From NCBI GenBank assembly GCA_016196035.1, contig JACPYM010000060.1, positions 62,001 through 126,000 on the forward strand: a stretch of DNA of 64,000 nt, read 5' to 3'. The DNA is from Acidobacteriota bacterium. GTDB taxonomy: Bacteria > Acidobacteriota > Blastocatellia > RBC074. Shown here one piece after another: positions 51,945-61,359 of the stretch. The notes below the pieces were generated by a model. The model made no database searches. It had not been told where the DNA came from and saw only the letters and a list, made by a program, of their open reading frames with translations. Positions within the stretch are counted from its first letter, which is position 1; each line of letters opens with the position of its first letter. A program made the translations under genes and the position numbers.

Positions 51945-53303
51945 ATGTCCAACTGCCCGTTATGCAGCCGCGCGGAGGGCGCACTCATTTATGAATTGGC
52001 CGGCCCGGATGCCGACTTGGTGGAATTGTTGCAAGCCAATCTGCCCGGCTGGGAAAGCGCGGCGGGCGTCTGTCCGAACTGTTTGGAGTTGTTGCGCGGC
52101 GCTCAGCAACGCTTTCTCGCCAATCCCGCGATTTTCAGCGACGGCGCCTATCGCATCTTGCCGACGCCGCTGCGCATGGGCGCCGATGAACGCTTCACTG
52201 GGCGCGGGGTCACCATTGCCTTTCTGGATTCCGGCTTCTTCTTTCACCCCGATTTGACCGCCACGCAAAATCGCATCAAACGCTATGTCAACGTCGCCTT
52301 AACTGGCGAGCACGCCGAACGTAATCCTCTGAACAACGCCGATGAGGGTTGGGACGAACTCAAACGCTCCGATGATTCAAGTTGGCACGGAATGATGACC
52401 TCGGTGGTGGCGGCGGGCAATGGGTATCTTTCGCAAGGGTTGTATCGTGGCATTGCCAGCGAAGCCAACGTTGTGCTGCTCAAAGTCGGAACCGCCAATC
52501 GCATCACGCATGAAGACATCCGGCGCGGTTTGGAATGGGTGCTGCGCAACAAAGACGCCTATAACATTCGCGTCGTGAATGTTTCCTGTGCGGGCGATTA
52601 CGAAGCGTCTTACCTGACGGATGGTTTGTCGCAGGCGGCGGAAGCGTGCGTGCGCGCCGGGCTGGTCGTTTGTTGTGCCGCCGGGAACGCGGGGCACTCG
52701 CCGCACCACGAAGTGCTGCCGCCAGCCTCTGCGCCTGCGGTCATTACTGTGGGTGGTTTTAACGATAAGAATACGTTGGTGCTGGCCGACAACGAGGTGT
52801 ATCAGTCATCGTATGGCCCCACTCTTGACGGGTTGCAAAAGCCGGAGCTTATCGCGCCCAGCATTTGGCTGGCGGCGCCGATTTTGCCCGATACGCCAAC
52901 CGCGGAAGCCGCGCACCTCTATCACGAATTGCACGCTGCTCCTGACAGCCAATTGCGCGAAATTCTGAACGAACACGCTGGCATAGATAGCGATCTGGAT
53001 GCCGCACGCGCGTTGCCGCATTATCTGATTCGCCAGCTTGTCGCCATCAAACTGCACGACAACAACGTCATTAGCGGTCAATACAAGCACGTGGATGGCA
53101 CCAGTTTCGCTTCGCCGATTGTGGCCTCAGTGGTCGCCCAAATGTTGCAGGCCAATGCGCGGCTCACTCCGCAACAAGTCAAACGCATTCTGATAGACAC
53201 CGCGATTCGGCTGGAAAACGTGCCGGTTGAACGGCAAGGCTGGGGTTCGATTATCCCTGGACGAGCCGTGGCGCGGGCGCTGGAGATGCGTCGAAGTAGG
53301 TGA
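51945..53303 (+). CDS. Cytoplasmic S8 subtilisin-like peptidase with N-terminal Cys pairs
   Basis: 452 residues; ATG at 51945, no signal peptide. The N-terminus has two CxxC pairs (CPLC at 4-7, CPNC near 43-46) that could bind zinc. The subtilase domain spans about 75-450 with an intact triad: Asp95 in FLDSGF, His148 in SWHGMM, Ser387 in GTSFASP; the oxyanion Asn lies in CCAAGNAGHS. A propeptide is not evident. An intracellular subtilase beside a receiver protein and a STAS protein suggests regulated proteolysis (inference). Confidence 0.83.
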   Translation: MSNCPLCSRAEGALIYELAGPDADLVELLQANLPGWESAAGVCPNCLELLRGAQQRFLANPAIFSDGAYRILPTPLRMGADERFTGRGVTIAFLDSGFFFHPDLTATQNRIKRYVNVALTGEHAERNPLNNADEGWDELKRSDDSSWHGMMTSVVAAGNGYLSQGLYRGIASEANVVLLKVGTANRITHEDIRRGLEWVLRNKDAYNIRVVNVSCAGDYEASYLTDGLSQAAEACVRAGLVVCCAAGNAGHSPHHEVLPPASAPAVITVGGFNDKNTLVLADNEVYQSSYGPTLDGLQKPELIAPSIWLAAPILPDTPTAEAAHLYHELHAAPDSQLREILNEHAGIDSDLDAARALPHYLIRQLVAIKLHDNNVISGQYKHVDGTSFASPIVASVVAQMLQANARLTPQQVKRILIDTAIRLENVPVERQGWGSIIPGRAVARALEMRRSR

Positions 53304-53485
53304 AGTAGGCGCCCTAGTAACTTCGTAATAAGTCGGCTAGAATGCCTGCGCAATCCTTGCAAAACTCTTTACCACACGCGGATGTAACAACTGAAGGCAT
53401 CGAGTGAAGTCGCAGTTCAAGGCGGCTGTTTGTTTGGCTTGTCACTCCGCGGCAACACATCCACCATCGGAATTGAGTCCCCATT

Positions 53486-53920
53486 ATGTTGACGCTTGGA
53501 ATTCACTACATCGGCACCATTGCTTCGCTGGATATGCGCGGCAAATTCATCAAAGGGCAGGGCGGTCACCAACTGCAAATCCTGACCGACAAAGTGCTCG
53601 AGGCCGGCACCGCCAAGGTTTTGCTCAACCTCACCGGCGTGCCCATCATTGACAGCATGGGCATCGGCGAAATTGTGCGCGCCTTCAAACGCGTGCAGCA
53701 GTCAGGCGGCGAATTGAAGCTGGTCGGCGTGACCGAGCGCGTTTATGGCGCGTTGCGCATCACCCAATTGCTGGATTTGATCGAGAGCTATAAAACCGAA
53801 GACGAAGCGGTGGCGAGCTTCAACAAAAAGGGCAAAGGTAGAAAGAAGAAGTCAGATGACGCTGAGGATGACGCAGGTGATGAAGACAATAGCGAGAGCG
53901 AAGACGACGCCGAAGCTTGA
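53486..53920 (+). CDS. STAS domain protein (anti-sigma factor antagonist-like)
   Basis: 144 residues; ATG at 53486. The STAS fold covers 1-110: ASLDMRGKFIKGQGGHQLQILTDKVL, KVLLNLTGVPIIDSMGIGEIVRAFKRV, with the Ser of IIDSMG in the phospho-site position of SpoIIAA/RsbV. A Lys-rich then very acidic tail follows (KGKGRKKKSDD..., then DDAGDEDNSESEDDAEA), which is unusual. Cytoplasmic regulator; the kinase/anti-sigma partner is not seen. Confidence 0.8.
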   Translation: MLTLGIHYIGTIASLDMRGKFIKGQGGHQLQILTDKVLEAGTAKVLLNLTGVPIIDSMGIGEIVRAFKRVQQSGGELKLVGVTERVYGALRITQLLDLIESYKTEDEAVASFNKKGKGRKKKSDDAEDDAGDEDNSESEDDAEA

Positions 53921-53930
53921 GCCTTAACTT

Positions 53931-54000
53931 AACAAGGAACAAAGAAAGAGGAGCGGGCCAGTTTGGTTACTGGCCCGCTCCTCTTTCTTTGTTCCTTGTT
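53931..54000. terminator. Bidirectional terminator, perfect 31-bp stem
   Basis: Arms 53931-53961 and 53970-54000 pair perfectly with an 8-nt loop between two convergent genes (STAS and VWFA). The lower stem is A/T-rich on both sides, suiting either direction. The arm again has 7-nt periodic words (AACAAGG/AACAAAG/AAAGAGG). Confidence 0.8.
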
Positions 54001-54014
54001 AGTCAGCGTGCTGC

Positions 54015-55064
54015 TTATTTGGCGCTTTTGGTGATCGCGTAATAGCCATCTTTGGTGCGCACGGTCAACGGTGGCAGCCCGCGTGGCGGCGTCACTTTGA
54101 TTTTGATCTTGTGCCACTGGCCGTCGCTTTTTACGTTCGTCGGCGTATAGCTCATACTGTATTGATGGCGCAATTCCAACGCGATGCGCGTGGTGGCGTC
54201 TTCCAATTCCGCCGCTGAGCGCGGGAAGAAGGCCTTGCCCCCGGTGGTTTGCGCAATCTCTTCAAGAATGCCTTGGCCTTGCATATCGAGCGAACTACCT
54301 GCGCCGCCGCCCATTTCGACAATCCCGATACAGTAAATTTGGACGCCCGCTTCTTTGAGCAGCTTGCGCAACTCGCCGTAGGTGTAGCGCGAGGAATTGT
54401 CCTGGCCGTCAGAGATCAACAGGAGCGCGTGTTTTTGTTGGCGGCCCTGTTTTACTTTTTCGATGCCCAGATAAACGGCGTCGTAAATTGCCGTCTGCCC
54501 TTTGGCATCCACCAAGGTCAGTTTGTTGGCGAGGGTCGTGCCGTCGGTGAATTCGGAAACCAGGCTGGCGCGTTGGTTGAAGGCGACCAGGAAGAAATCG
54601 TCATCGTCGTGGCTGGTATCTACGAAGGCTTTCAACGCCTCGCGCGAGCGGTCAATTTTGCCTTTCATGCTGCCCGAAACGTCGAAGACGATGCCGACGC
54701 TGACCGGCACATCGTCGTCTTTGAACGCATCAATGTTTTGTTTGACCTTGTCTTCAAAAATCTCGAAGTGTTTCTTCTCCAACCCCGTGACCAGCCGATT
54801 GTAAGGATCGGTGACCGTTACTGTGAGGGAAACCAGATCGGTGCGCTCAGTAATGATTGGATCATCAGGGCGCGCAGGTTTCGGCGGGTCCTGCGGTGGC
54901 GTAGCTGGCTTCGCTTCCTGCTTTTGCGCAGCAGCTTGCGTTTGTTGGGGAGTAGAACCAGACGTAGCCCCACTGCCGGTCTGTTGCGCGTGTGTCACCG
55001 CCAGGTTCAGCAGCGCAAAGAGACTAACGATGAGTGCCAGGAATGCTGAAACTTTCTTCAACAT
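54015..55064 (-). CDS. Acidobacterial VWFA-related secreted protein (TIGR03436)
   Basis: 349 residues; ATG at 55064 after GGAGGACA. Signal peptide about 1-27 (VTHAQQTG), then a Gln/Pro-rich linker. The VWA domain covers about 85-320: VSLTVTVTDPYNRLVTGLEKKHFEIFEDK, VGIVFDVSGSMKGK (MIDAS DxSxS), TDGTTLANKL, LLISDGQDNSSRYTYGEL, then a C-terminal RHQYSMSYTPTN and PRGLPPLTVRTKDGYY end. This family is greatly expanded in Acidobacteriota; function unknown, presumed metal-dependent adhesion or assembly outside the cell. Confidence 0.88.
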   Translation of the reverse strand: MLKKVSAFLALIVSLFALLNLAVTHAQQTGSGATSGSTPQQTQAAAQKQEAKPATPPQDPPKPARPDDPIITERTDLVSLTVTVTDPYNRLVTGLEKKHFEIFEDKVKQNIDAFKDDDVPVSVGIVFDVSGSMKGKIDRSREALKAFVDTSHDDDDFFLVAFNQRASLVSEFTDGTTLANKLTLVDAKGQTAIYDAVYLGIEKVKQGRQQKHALLLISDGQDNSSRYTYGELRKLLKEAGVQIYCIGIVEMGGGAGSSLDMQGQGILEEIAQTTGGKAFFPRSAAELEDATTRIALELRHQYSMSYTPTNVKSDGQWHKIKIKVTPPRGLPPLTVRTKDGYYAITKSAK

Positions 55065-55074
55065 CGTTGTCCTC

Positions 55075-55130
55075 CAGTACCTTTGGGCAATGCCGTTGGG
55101 CAATGCCGTTGGGCAATTTCTCTTGGCAAA
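55075..55130. repeat. Short GTTGGGCAATGCC tandem repeat in VWFA gene leader
   Basis: Roughly three direct 13-nt units just upstream of the VWFA gene start. It may affect the promoter region or be a simple expansion. Confidence 0.55.
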
Positions 55131-55394
55131 TTGTTGGGTGATCAATCTGTGAGACGACCTAACCCAGCAAGCTAGCATTGCCAATGACTCGACCGCGACA
55201 CGGCGCTTTCGCTGTAGGGGATCTCAACCGCCACAGAGAAACGGCGGTCGCGATGCAAATGGTTATTCTTCGCTGATGCAGGAAACGGACGGTGGCATTC
55301 TAGCCACTTGATGTCTCGCACGCAATTCAAATCCCGCCAAAGATCGGTTGCAGGTTCAAATAATGGGGAGGCCACGATAACCGTCACGAGATTC

Positions 55395-56504
55395 CTAGGT
55401 GCCTTTGGGTTCTTTGACGGCAATTTCCCGCTCGCCCGAATCGAAGAGCAGGGTCGTTTCGCCATCGGATACTTTGAACTCGATCACGACCGGCCCTTTG
55501 ACATCAACCGGTAGCAAGAAACTGAATTCCTTTTCTTTGACCTCTTCGCCCGCCGCGCCCAGCGCCGTATCGGTGAAGAAGGTTTTGCCGCCAAAGTCGC
55601 GCGCGATGACTTCCAGTTTGAACCCATGCGGCGATATGCCTTCCAGCGCGATGGTCAGCCGTGCGGTTTCACCGGGACTATAGGCCACCCGGTCGGTTCG
55701 AATATCGGCGACGGTGACGTGGTCGTCGGCAAACAACTTGTCCATCTCGGTCACACCTTCGGCGATGACGCTGCCATCTTTGCGCAGCAGCCGATAGACG
55801 ATTTGATTGCTATCGAGATATTCGGGCAGTTTGAATTCGACGACGGCGTGCTTGTTCAGCGTGACCGGCTTGCTCTCTTTCGTTTTGCCGATGACGAGGT
55901 CGAAGGTCGCATTCAGGATGGCTTTTTCCGCCGCCAAATCAAAGGCGAGCACGAACGAATCGTTCTCCTGTGCCCCGGCGATCAGACGCACTTTGATTTG
56001 CGCTTCAGGTGGCGGCGGTTCTTTGGCGGCAGCCGGTGGCGGCGCATTCGCTACTGTGGGCGGTGTGGCGCTGGGAGGTAGGCCCTTGGAAAGTGAGACG
56101 CTCTCGGCGTTGCCGGGCGTCGCGCCCGTCACGGACCGCACGGACGCGACTTTGTAAAAGACCAGCGCGCCCTGTTGATCGAAGATTTGCAGCAGATACT
56201 GATCGCCGCTGGCTTGCACAGCTTTCAGCAAGAGCGCTTTGGTATCGTTGGGTGGCAGCACCAGCGCCAACTGCCCGGCCTCGGTGTGACTGCCGTCCTT
56301 GCCCAAGCTCAATCTTACGCTGCCGCGAAATTCACGGTCGGAATTGTTATCGAGAATGAGCAGGTATTGTGCGCCGCTGCTTTCGAGACTGGCTGTGAGC
56401 GAAGGGCGCTGCCTGGCGCCGGATTGCGCCTGGGCCAGGGTGGCGCACAGGGAAAAGCCGCAGAGCAAGCAGGTGAACCCGAATTGTCTTGCCATCGCTT
56501 TCAT
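55395..56504 (-). CDS. Secreted multidomain beta protein of unknown function
   Basis: 369 residues. Signal peptide about 1-26 (ends in LAQAQS). First beta domain about 35-120 (YLLILDNNSDREFRGSVRLSLGKDG), then a Pro-rich linker (PPSATPPTVANAPPPAAAK), then two further beta-sandwich-like regions (170-270 and 275-369: VAYSPGETARLTIALEG, GPVVIEFKVSDGE). No known domain name can be assigned. It starts 12 nt after the stop of the gene at 56517-57059, so the two form an operon. Confidence 0.65.
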   Translation of the reverse strand: MKAMARQFGFTCLLCGFSLCATLAQAQSGARQRPSLTASLESSGAQYLLILDNNSDREFRGSVRLSLGKDGSHTEAGQLALVLPPNDTKALLLKAVQASGDQYLLQIFDQQGALVFYKVASVRSVTGATPGNAESVSLSKGLPPSATPPTVANAPPPAAAKEPPPPEAQIKVRLIAGAQENDSFVLAFDLAAEKAILNATFDLVIGKTKESKPVTLNKHAVVEFKLPEYLDSNQIVYRLLRKDGSVIAEGVTEMDKLFADDHVTVADIRTDRVAYSPGETARLTIALEGISPHGFKLEVIARDFGGKTFFTDTALGAAGEEVKEKEFSFLLPVDVKGPVVIEFKVSDGETTLLFDSGEREIAVKEPKGT

Positions 56505-56516
56505 GAAAACCGCCGC

Positions 56517-57059
56517 TCATTGTTCGTCACCGGTTAAGGCCCGATTGATGGCCGCGATGATACCACGCCGTTGCCGATTCACATTGATTTGGCGCGCCCA
56601 ATTGCAAAAGAGTTGATTGAGGTACTCTCGCGTCTCCGGCAGCTCCAGCACAACGGGTTTAAGCCGTAATTGAAGGCCCTTGATGTCGAGCGTCGCCGGG
56701 TCTAGTTCCCAGCGCAGCCAGGGACACGCAGAATTTTTTTGAAAGCTGGCCCGCACATCCTTTTTCGTGAGCAGTGCCGGAATGTCGTTGAGCGGTTGAT
56801 TGGCGAGTTTGGCCAAGATTTGCCTGGCCTCGTCGGACAGGGCGTAAATAAAAGTGCCCGTCACTGTGTCATCGGGGTTGGCCGCCGTCACGGTCAAGGC
56901 CGCCTTGCCATGAATTTCGAGCGCCGGTTTGTCCGGCTGTTGCACGTAAACAGCGACCGTTTTGGGCGGCGTCGTAAAGGCGCTGGGCGGGCGTGTTTGT
57001 GCTGGGCTGAGCAATCCGTAAAGCAGCAGTGTGAAGGCCAGCGGCAGATGCGGTTTCAT
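56517..57059 (-). CDS. Secreted protein, paralog of the gene at 57202
   Basis: 180 residues; ATG at 57059. Signal peptide about 1-21. It shares with its upstream neighbour the TAANPDDTVTGTFIYALSDEARQ, LTKKDVRASFQK and ARQINVNRQRRGIIAAINRAL blocks, so the two arose by tandem duplication. Unknown function. The region between the two genes (57060-57201) carries a TTTGTGGGAGC...GCTCCCACAAA inverted repeat. Confidence 0.7.
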   Translation of the reverse strand: MKPHLPLAFTLLLYGLLSPAQTRPPSAFTTPPKTVAVYVQQPDKPALEIHGKAALTVTAANPDDTVTGTFIYALSDEARQILAKLANQPLNDIPALLTKKDVRASFQKNSACPWLRWELDPATLDIKGLQLRLKPVVLELPETREYLNQLFCNWARQINVNRQRRGIIAAINRALTGDEQ

Positions 57060-57201
57060 ATTACGGGGCCTATCCAAAAGGTTTTGTGGGAGCCGCACAA
57101 CGTCCTGGCGCGCTGGAGTCTGGTGCCCCTCCACACTCTAGCGGCCATTTTGCTGTGCCTGCTCCCACAAACTCGGAATCGGAAAATGAGCGTCCGATTG
57201 A

Positions 57202-57783
57202 TTACTGATCTTCCTCGCCGTTAATCGCCCGATTCATGCGGGCAATGATGCCGCGGCGCGGGCGGCCGGCATTGATCTGCTTGGCCCAGTTGGTGAAGAG
57301 GGCTTCCATCTCTTCTTTGGTGTACTTGGAGTTCTCGCTTGGGCGGGCGTTGATGTCCAGCACGACGCGCGTGAATTTCAATTTGGCGCCCATGACGTCA
57401 ACTTCGAGGCCCGTGAGTTCCAAATGAATAATGGGTGGCTCAGTGGCTTTTTGGAATTGGGCCACGATATCTTTCTTTGTCACGCTGGTCGGCACTTGCG
57501 CCAGCGCCTTGCCCGTCAGCGCTGAAATCCGTTGGCGCGCATCATCGGGAATTTGATAGGTGACCGTGCCCGCCACGGTGTCATCGCTGTTGGCGGCGGT
57601 GACGGTGTAAGTCAGCTTGCCGCGCACCTCTTCCGTATCATTCAATTTCCCAAGCGCCAGTTTGGGCGCGGTCGTGTAAGCAGTTGGCTTGGGCGCCACA
57701 GCCGGTTGTTGCGCGAAAGCGAAAGTGTTCAAGGCCAGCAGGCCGATCACAGCAAAAAGCATGTGTGAGAGTTTGTTGTTCAT
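57202..57783 (-). CDS. Secreted protein, paralog of the gene at 56517
   Basis: 193 residues. Signal peptide about 1-24 (ends in FAFAQQ). Conserved with the neighbour: KLTYTVTAANSDDTVAGTVTYQIPDDARQ, VTKKDIVAQFQK, KQINAGRPRRGIIARMNRAI. Predicted beta-rich middle and helical basic C-terminus. Unknown function, presumably periplasmic. First gene of a probable minus-strand operon with 56517 and 55395. Confidence 0.7.
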   Translation of the reverse strand: MNNKLSHMLFAVIGLLALNTFAFAQQPAVAPKPTAYTTAPKLALGKLNDTEEVRGKLTYTVTAANSDDTVAGTVTYQIPDDARQRISALTGKALAQVPTSVTKKDIVAQFQKATEPPIIHLELTGLEVDVMGAKLKFTRVVLDINARPSENSKYTKEEMEALFTNWAKQINAGRPRRGIIARMNRAINGEEDQ

Positions 57784-58384
57784 ATTTGATCTCTAACTGC
57801 CTCCTTCAATGCAGTAAAAAAGTTTGATGAAAGGGGGTACGTAAGACGCGCCGGTCATGCGGGCCAGCGTCTCGCGGTGTTTGGAGACCGCTTAGAGTAT
57901 GAAAGCCGGGAAACGGATGCAAGAGCGCGCCGCAATAATTTTGCCGGCCCGTCTCTCACCTGTCACGCGCTCGACACTCCTTCAGACGCAGGGCATGATG
58001 CGGCACTGCTCACGCCGCAGGCAGACAGATCGCTTCTTAAGTTGCGTCACAATGACTTAAACAATGCAAGTGAATAATGGGGCTGGTAGAGCGAAGCGGA
58101 TTTGAATTTCTCTGACGAAGTTCGCTGGCTTGCTGACATCGAACATAAAGCAGGCATAAAATGAGCCAATATCGTGAGGTTGACGTCAACAAGCGAAATT
58201 AATTCAATTTGCCGGGAATTCGGTTTGGGTTAACGCGAAGCACATAACCAAAAATTCCCCAGTGAGCCCAACTTTCGCGTCATGTGCCTCGCGCCAAACT
58301 CAGAGCGCTACACGCACTGTGGGCAGTCAGGTTTCATTATTTTCATAAAAATTTGGCTGCCCGCGCCAGGCGCGCTTTATTCGT
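57784..58384. other. 601-base divergent intergenic region, no gene seen
   Basis: It separates the minus-strand secreted-protein operon from the plus-strand hydantoinase gene and must hold both promoters. I see one imperfect hairpin (about 58211-58262, GGGAATT...AATTCCC) and no supportable coding or RNA gene. Confidence 0.45.
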
Positions 58385-60451
58385 ATGGCTTCATCAACAC
58401 CAATTACTTTACGCATTGGCGTAGACACCGGCGGAACGTTCACCGACTTCATTGCTGTGGTTGGCGCGCAGCAACGCGCCTTCAAAGTGCCCTCGACGCC
58501 GCAGGCGCCCGCTCAGGCAATTTTGCAAGGACTCGCGCGCATTCTGACTGAATGGCCCGAATTGACGGGCCAAAAATTCGCCACCCAAATTGTGCACGGC
58601 ACGACCGTCGCCACCAATGCCTTGCTCGAACGCAAAGGCGCGCGCACCGCGCTGGTCACGACGGCGGGTTTTGAAGACGTGCTCGAAATCGGGCGGCAGG
58701 CGCGGCCCGATTTGTATAACTTTGCGGTCACGCGCCCCGCCCCGCTGGTGCCAGCCGCATTGCGCTTCGGCGTCAACGAACGTGTCGGGGCGGATGGCGG
58801 CGTCTTGACGGAATTGAAGCCGGCGGAACTGGTAAAACTCACGCGCAGGCTCAAACGTGCCCGCGTCGAATCCATCGCCGTCTCGTTGCTCTTTTCCTTC
58901 GCCCATCCGGCGCACGAGCGAGCCATCGCGGCGACGCTGGCGGAACTCAAGGTGCCGCTTTCGATCTCGCACGAAATCCTGCCCGAATACCGCGAGTACG
59001 AACGCACCTCGACCGTCGTCATCAATGCTTATCTGGCCCCGCTGGTCAGCCGTTACTTGCGGCAGCTCGTGGATGGTTTGAAGCGCACAATCCGCAATTC
59101 GCACAGCCTGCGCATCATGCAATCGTCCGGCGGTTCGATTTCCGCCGAGATGGCCGCGCGTGAGCCGGTGCGCACGATTCTCTCCGGCCCGGCGGGCGGC
59201 GTCGTGGCAGCCACGCGCATTGCCGCGCTGGCCGGTTATGCAGACGTGTTGACCTTTGATATGGGCGGCACCTCGACCGATGTGGCGCTGTGCCAGGGCG
59301 GGCTGCGCACAACGAATGAAGCGCAAATCACCAGTCTGCCCGTAGCGGTGCCGGTGCTCGACATTCACACGGTCGGCGCGGGCGGCGGTTCGATTGCTTA
59401 TGTTGATGCGGGCGGCGCGTTGCGTGTCGGGCCCGAATCGGCGGGCGCTGACCCCGGCCCGGCTTGTTATGGCAAGAGCTTGCCGGAAAGCATGAAAGCC
59501 ACGGTGACCGACGCCAATTGTGTGCTGGGCCGGTTTGCGGGCGGCGGTTTGTTGAATGGCGCGATGCAACTGGATGAAGCGCGCGCGGCGCAGGTGTTGG
59601 ATGAATTGGCGGCGGCGCTGACAAACGCTTCGGCGCAACGGGTCACGCGCGCGCAAGCGGCGCTCGGCGTCATCCGCGTGGCCAATGCGAATATGGAGCG
59701 CGCGCTGCGCCTGGTTTCCATCGAACGCGGCTTCGATCCGCGCCGCTTTACGCTGGTCAGTTTCGGCGGCGCGGGCGGCTTGCACGCGGCAGCGCTGGCC
59801 GAAGCCTTGCGCATTCCGCGCGTGCTGATCCCGGCCAATCCCGGCGCGTTCTCGGCGCTGGGCGTGCTGCTGGCCAATGTCGTCAAAGATTATGCGCGCA
59901 CCGTGATGCTGACGGTGGAACCGGGCAACGCCTTGCCCCGCGAGGTCGCCGCCGAGTTCGTGCGCATGGAAAAACAAGCCGCGCGTGATCTGCGCGCCGA
60001 AGGCTTTCCCGCCGCCCAAAGCCGACTCGTGCGCGCCCTGGCACTGCGCTATCGCGGACAATCCTTCGAGTTGGAGATTGCGGCGGCGGGCGATGTGTTG
60101 CGCGCCTTTCATCAAGCGCATCAGGCGCGTTACGGCCACGCGGATGCGAACAAAGCCATTGAAATCGTCAGCCTGCGCCTGCGCGCCAGCGGCTTGACGG
60201 AAAAGCCTGCTTTGACAGCGGCGAAACGCCTCCGCAAGCATTCAGCCAAACCGGCGCGCACGGCTCAAGTCATCCTGACCAGCAAACCCGTGAGTGTGCC
60301 TGTTTATCAACGCGAAGCGCTGACGCCCGGCGCGCAGTTGGCGGCTCCGGCCAGCGTGGTTGAATACGGTTCAACCACGCTGATCCCCAACGGCTGGCAG
60401 GCCACCATTGATGCTTGGCAAAACCTGCTGCTCACGCGCCGTATGCCGTGA
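58385..60451 (+). CDS. Hydantoinase/oxoprolinase family protein (HyuA-like)
   Basis: 688 residues. N-terminal ATPase-type motif IGVDTGGTFTDFIAVV (about 11-26), HGTTVATNALLERKGARTALVTTAGFEDVLEIGRQ, RIMQSSGGSISAE, TILSGPAGGVVAA, LTFDMGGTSTDVAL, and the C-terminal ASKHK/actin-like fold (FGGAGGLHAAALAEAL). Such proteins hydrolyse N-methylhydantoin or 5-oxoproline with ATP, usually with a HyuB partner. No HyuB gene is adjacent, so it may act alone or with a distant subunit. The last ~60 residues are a basic linker and a beta segment. Confidence 0.88.
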   Translation: MASSTPITLRIGVDTGGTFTDFIAVVGAQQRAFKVPSTPQAPAQAILQGLARILTEWPELTGQKFATQIVHGTTVATNALLERKGARTALVTTAGFEDVLEIGRQARPDLYNFAVTRPAPLVPAALRFGVNERVGADGGVLTELKPAELVKLTRRLKRARVESIAVSLLFSFAHPAHERAIAATLAELKVPLSISHEILPEYREYERTSTVVINAYLAPLVSRYLRQLVDGLKRTIRNSHSLRIMQSSGGSISAEMAAREPVRTILSGPAGGVVAATRIAALAGYADVLTFDMGGTSTDVALCQGGLRTTNEAQITSLPVAVPVLDIHTVGAGGGSIAYVDAGGALRVGPESAGADPGPACYGKSLPESMKATVTDANCVLGRFAGGGLLNGAMQLDEARAAQVLDELAAALTNASAQRVTRAQAALGVIRVANANMERALRLVSIERGFDPRRFTLVSFGGAGGLHAAALAEALRIPRVLIPANPGAFSALGVLLANVVKDYARTVMLTVEPGNALPREVAAEFVRMEKQAARDLRAEGFPAAQSRLVRALALRYRGQSFELEIAAAGDVLRAFHQAHQARYGHADANKAIEIVSLRLRASGLTEKPALTAAKRLRKHSAKPARTAQVILTSKPVSVPVYQREALTPGAQLAAPASVVEYGSTTLIPNGWQATIDAWQNLLLTRRMP

Positions 60452-60458
60452 CGCGAGC

Positions 60459-61037
60459 TTATTGCCGGATGCGAATGCGCGCGCCGTCGAAAACCAGCGT
60501 CAACCCCAGCGAAGCATCGCTGTCCACCACGTTCCCGTTCGGCTCGGCGAATTCAAAGTGCAGCGGCCCCGTGAAACGCGTGTTGGTCTCGTTCAGCGTG
60601 ACCGTGCCAAAGACCGTGGCCGCGCCTTTTTGTTCCTGATCGTCTTTCTTGTACTGCACCCAAGTGTAAGCGAACTGCCGGCCGCCCAGATGCTGCCAGA
60701 CACCGCGCCCGCCGCTGAAGGTGTGATCCACGTCGGTTTCGACCAGCGTGCCGTCTTCGTGGAAAGTCACCAGCGTCGGGATGCCTTCGGGGTCGGGAAT
60801 CGTCCACGAACCGACGATGGCCTTCTTTTGCCGTTCCAAAATGTCGAGCACGCCGCCCTGTTGCAGGTCAATCTGCGGTTGCTCGGTTTGGGCGCCTTCA
60901 ACCTGCGGCAGCGTGTTGCGGACGCGGCCCCGGGCTGTGGTGCTTTGGGCAAAGACGCTGGCGGTCAGCAGTGCCATCAAACAACCGGCAGTGAGCAGTG
61001 CGGAAACGCTGTGTGGCGAGTTCAAATTGCGATTCAT
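60459..61037 (-). CDS. Secreted protein, possible lipocalin-like fold
   Basis: 192 residues; ATG at 61037 after GGAGGATC. Signal peptide about 1-30. The mature part has IVGSWTIPDPEGIPTLVTFHEDGTLVETD, then RGVWQHLGGRQFAYTWVQYKKDD, and GTVTLNETNTRFTGPLHFEF, a pattern seen in small beta-barrel 'GxW...FxxDG' proteins of Acidobacteriota. Unknown function. Convergent with the hydantoinase gene, 7 nt between stops. Confidence 0.65.
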   Translation of the reverse strand: MNRNLNSPHSVSALLTAGCLMALLTASVFAQSTTARGRVRNTLPQVEGAQTEQPQIDLQQGGVLDILERQKKAIVGSWTIPDPEGIPTLVTFHEDGTLVETDVDHTFSGGRGVWQHLGGRQFAYTWVQYKKDDQEQKGAATVFGTVTLNETNTRFTGPLHFEFAEPNGNVVDSDASLGLTLVFDGARIRIRQ

Positions 61038-61150
61038 ACGATCCTCCGTAAGTTTGAAGTTGTTGTGTCAACGAGCGGCCATTTCCGCCCTCACTCTGCT
61101 AAGCGGGAATGGCTGGCTAAACTGCCAACGCGCTCGGAAAAAAATTCATC

Positions 61151-61287
61151 CTGTAAAAAATTCGGTAATGACCGTAGGGGCAGACCTGCGTGTCTGCCCC
61201 GGTCGCGTTAGACGGAATCGAAAGCTACAGATGCCACCGGGGCAGACACGCAGGTCTGCCCCTACGCTGTCACCGGAAAATTTACAG
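61151..61287. mobile_element. Inverted-repeat element with CTGTAAA ends
   Basis: Perfect 31-bp inner inverted repeat (61173-61203 with 61236-61266), extended outward by imperfect arms CTGTAAAAAATTCGG (from 61151) and CCGGAAAATTTACAG (to 61287). It lies between the divergent lipocalin-like and ECF sigma genes. Confidence 0.65.
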
Positions 61288-61359
61288 AAAGAAAAATTTG
61301 CCGGCCCCGGCAATTGTGCTAGCGTGCGCGGCTGAACCTGTCTGATGGAGGGCGAGATG

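Noticed and set aside
57784-58384. Small genes in the 601-base gap (for example 57877-58077)
   Set aside because: No ribosome-binding site, no plausible protein character and no homology that I can recognise.
58409-60241. 610-codon open frame on the minus strand
   Set aside because: It is antisense to the hydantoinase A-like gene, has Arg/Gln/His-rich low-complexity composition, and arises from GC-rich codon bias. No domain is recognisable.
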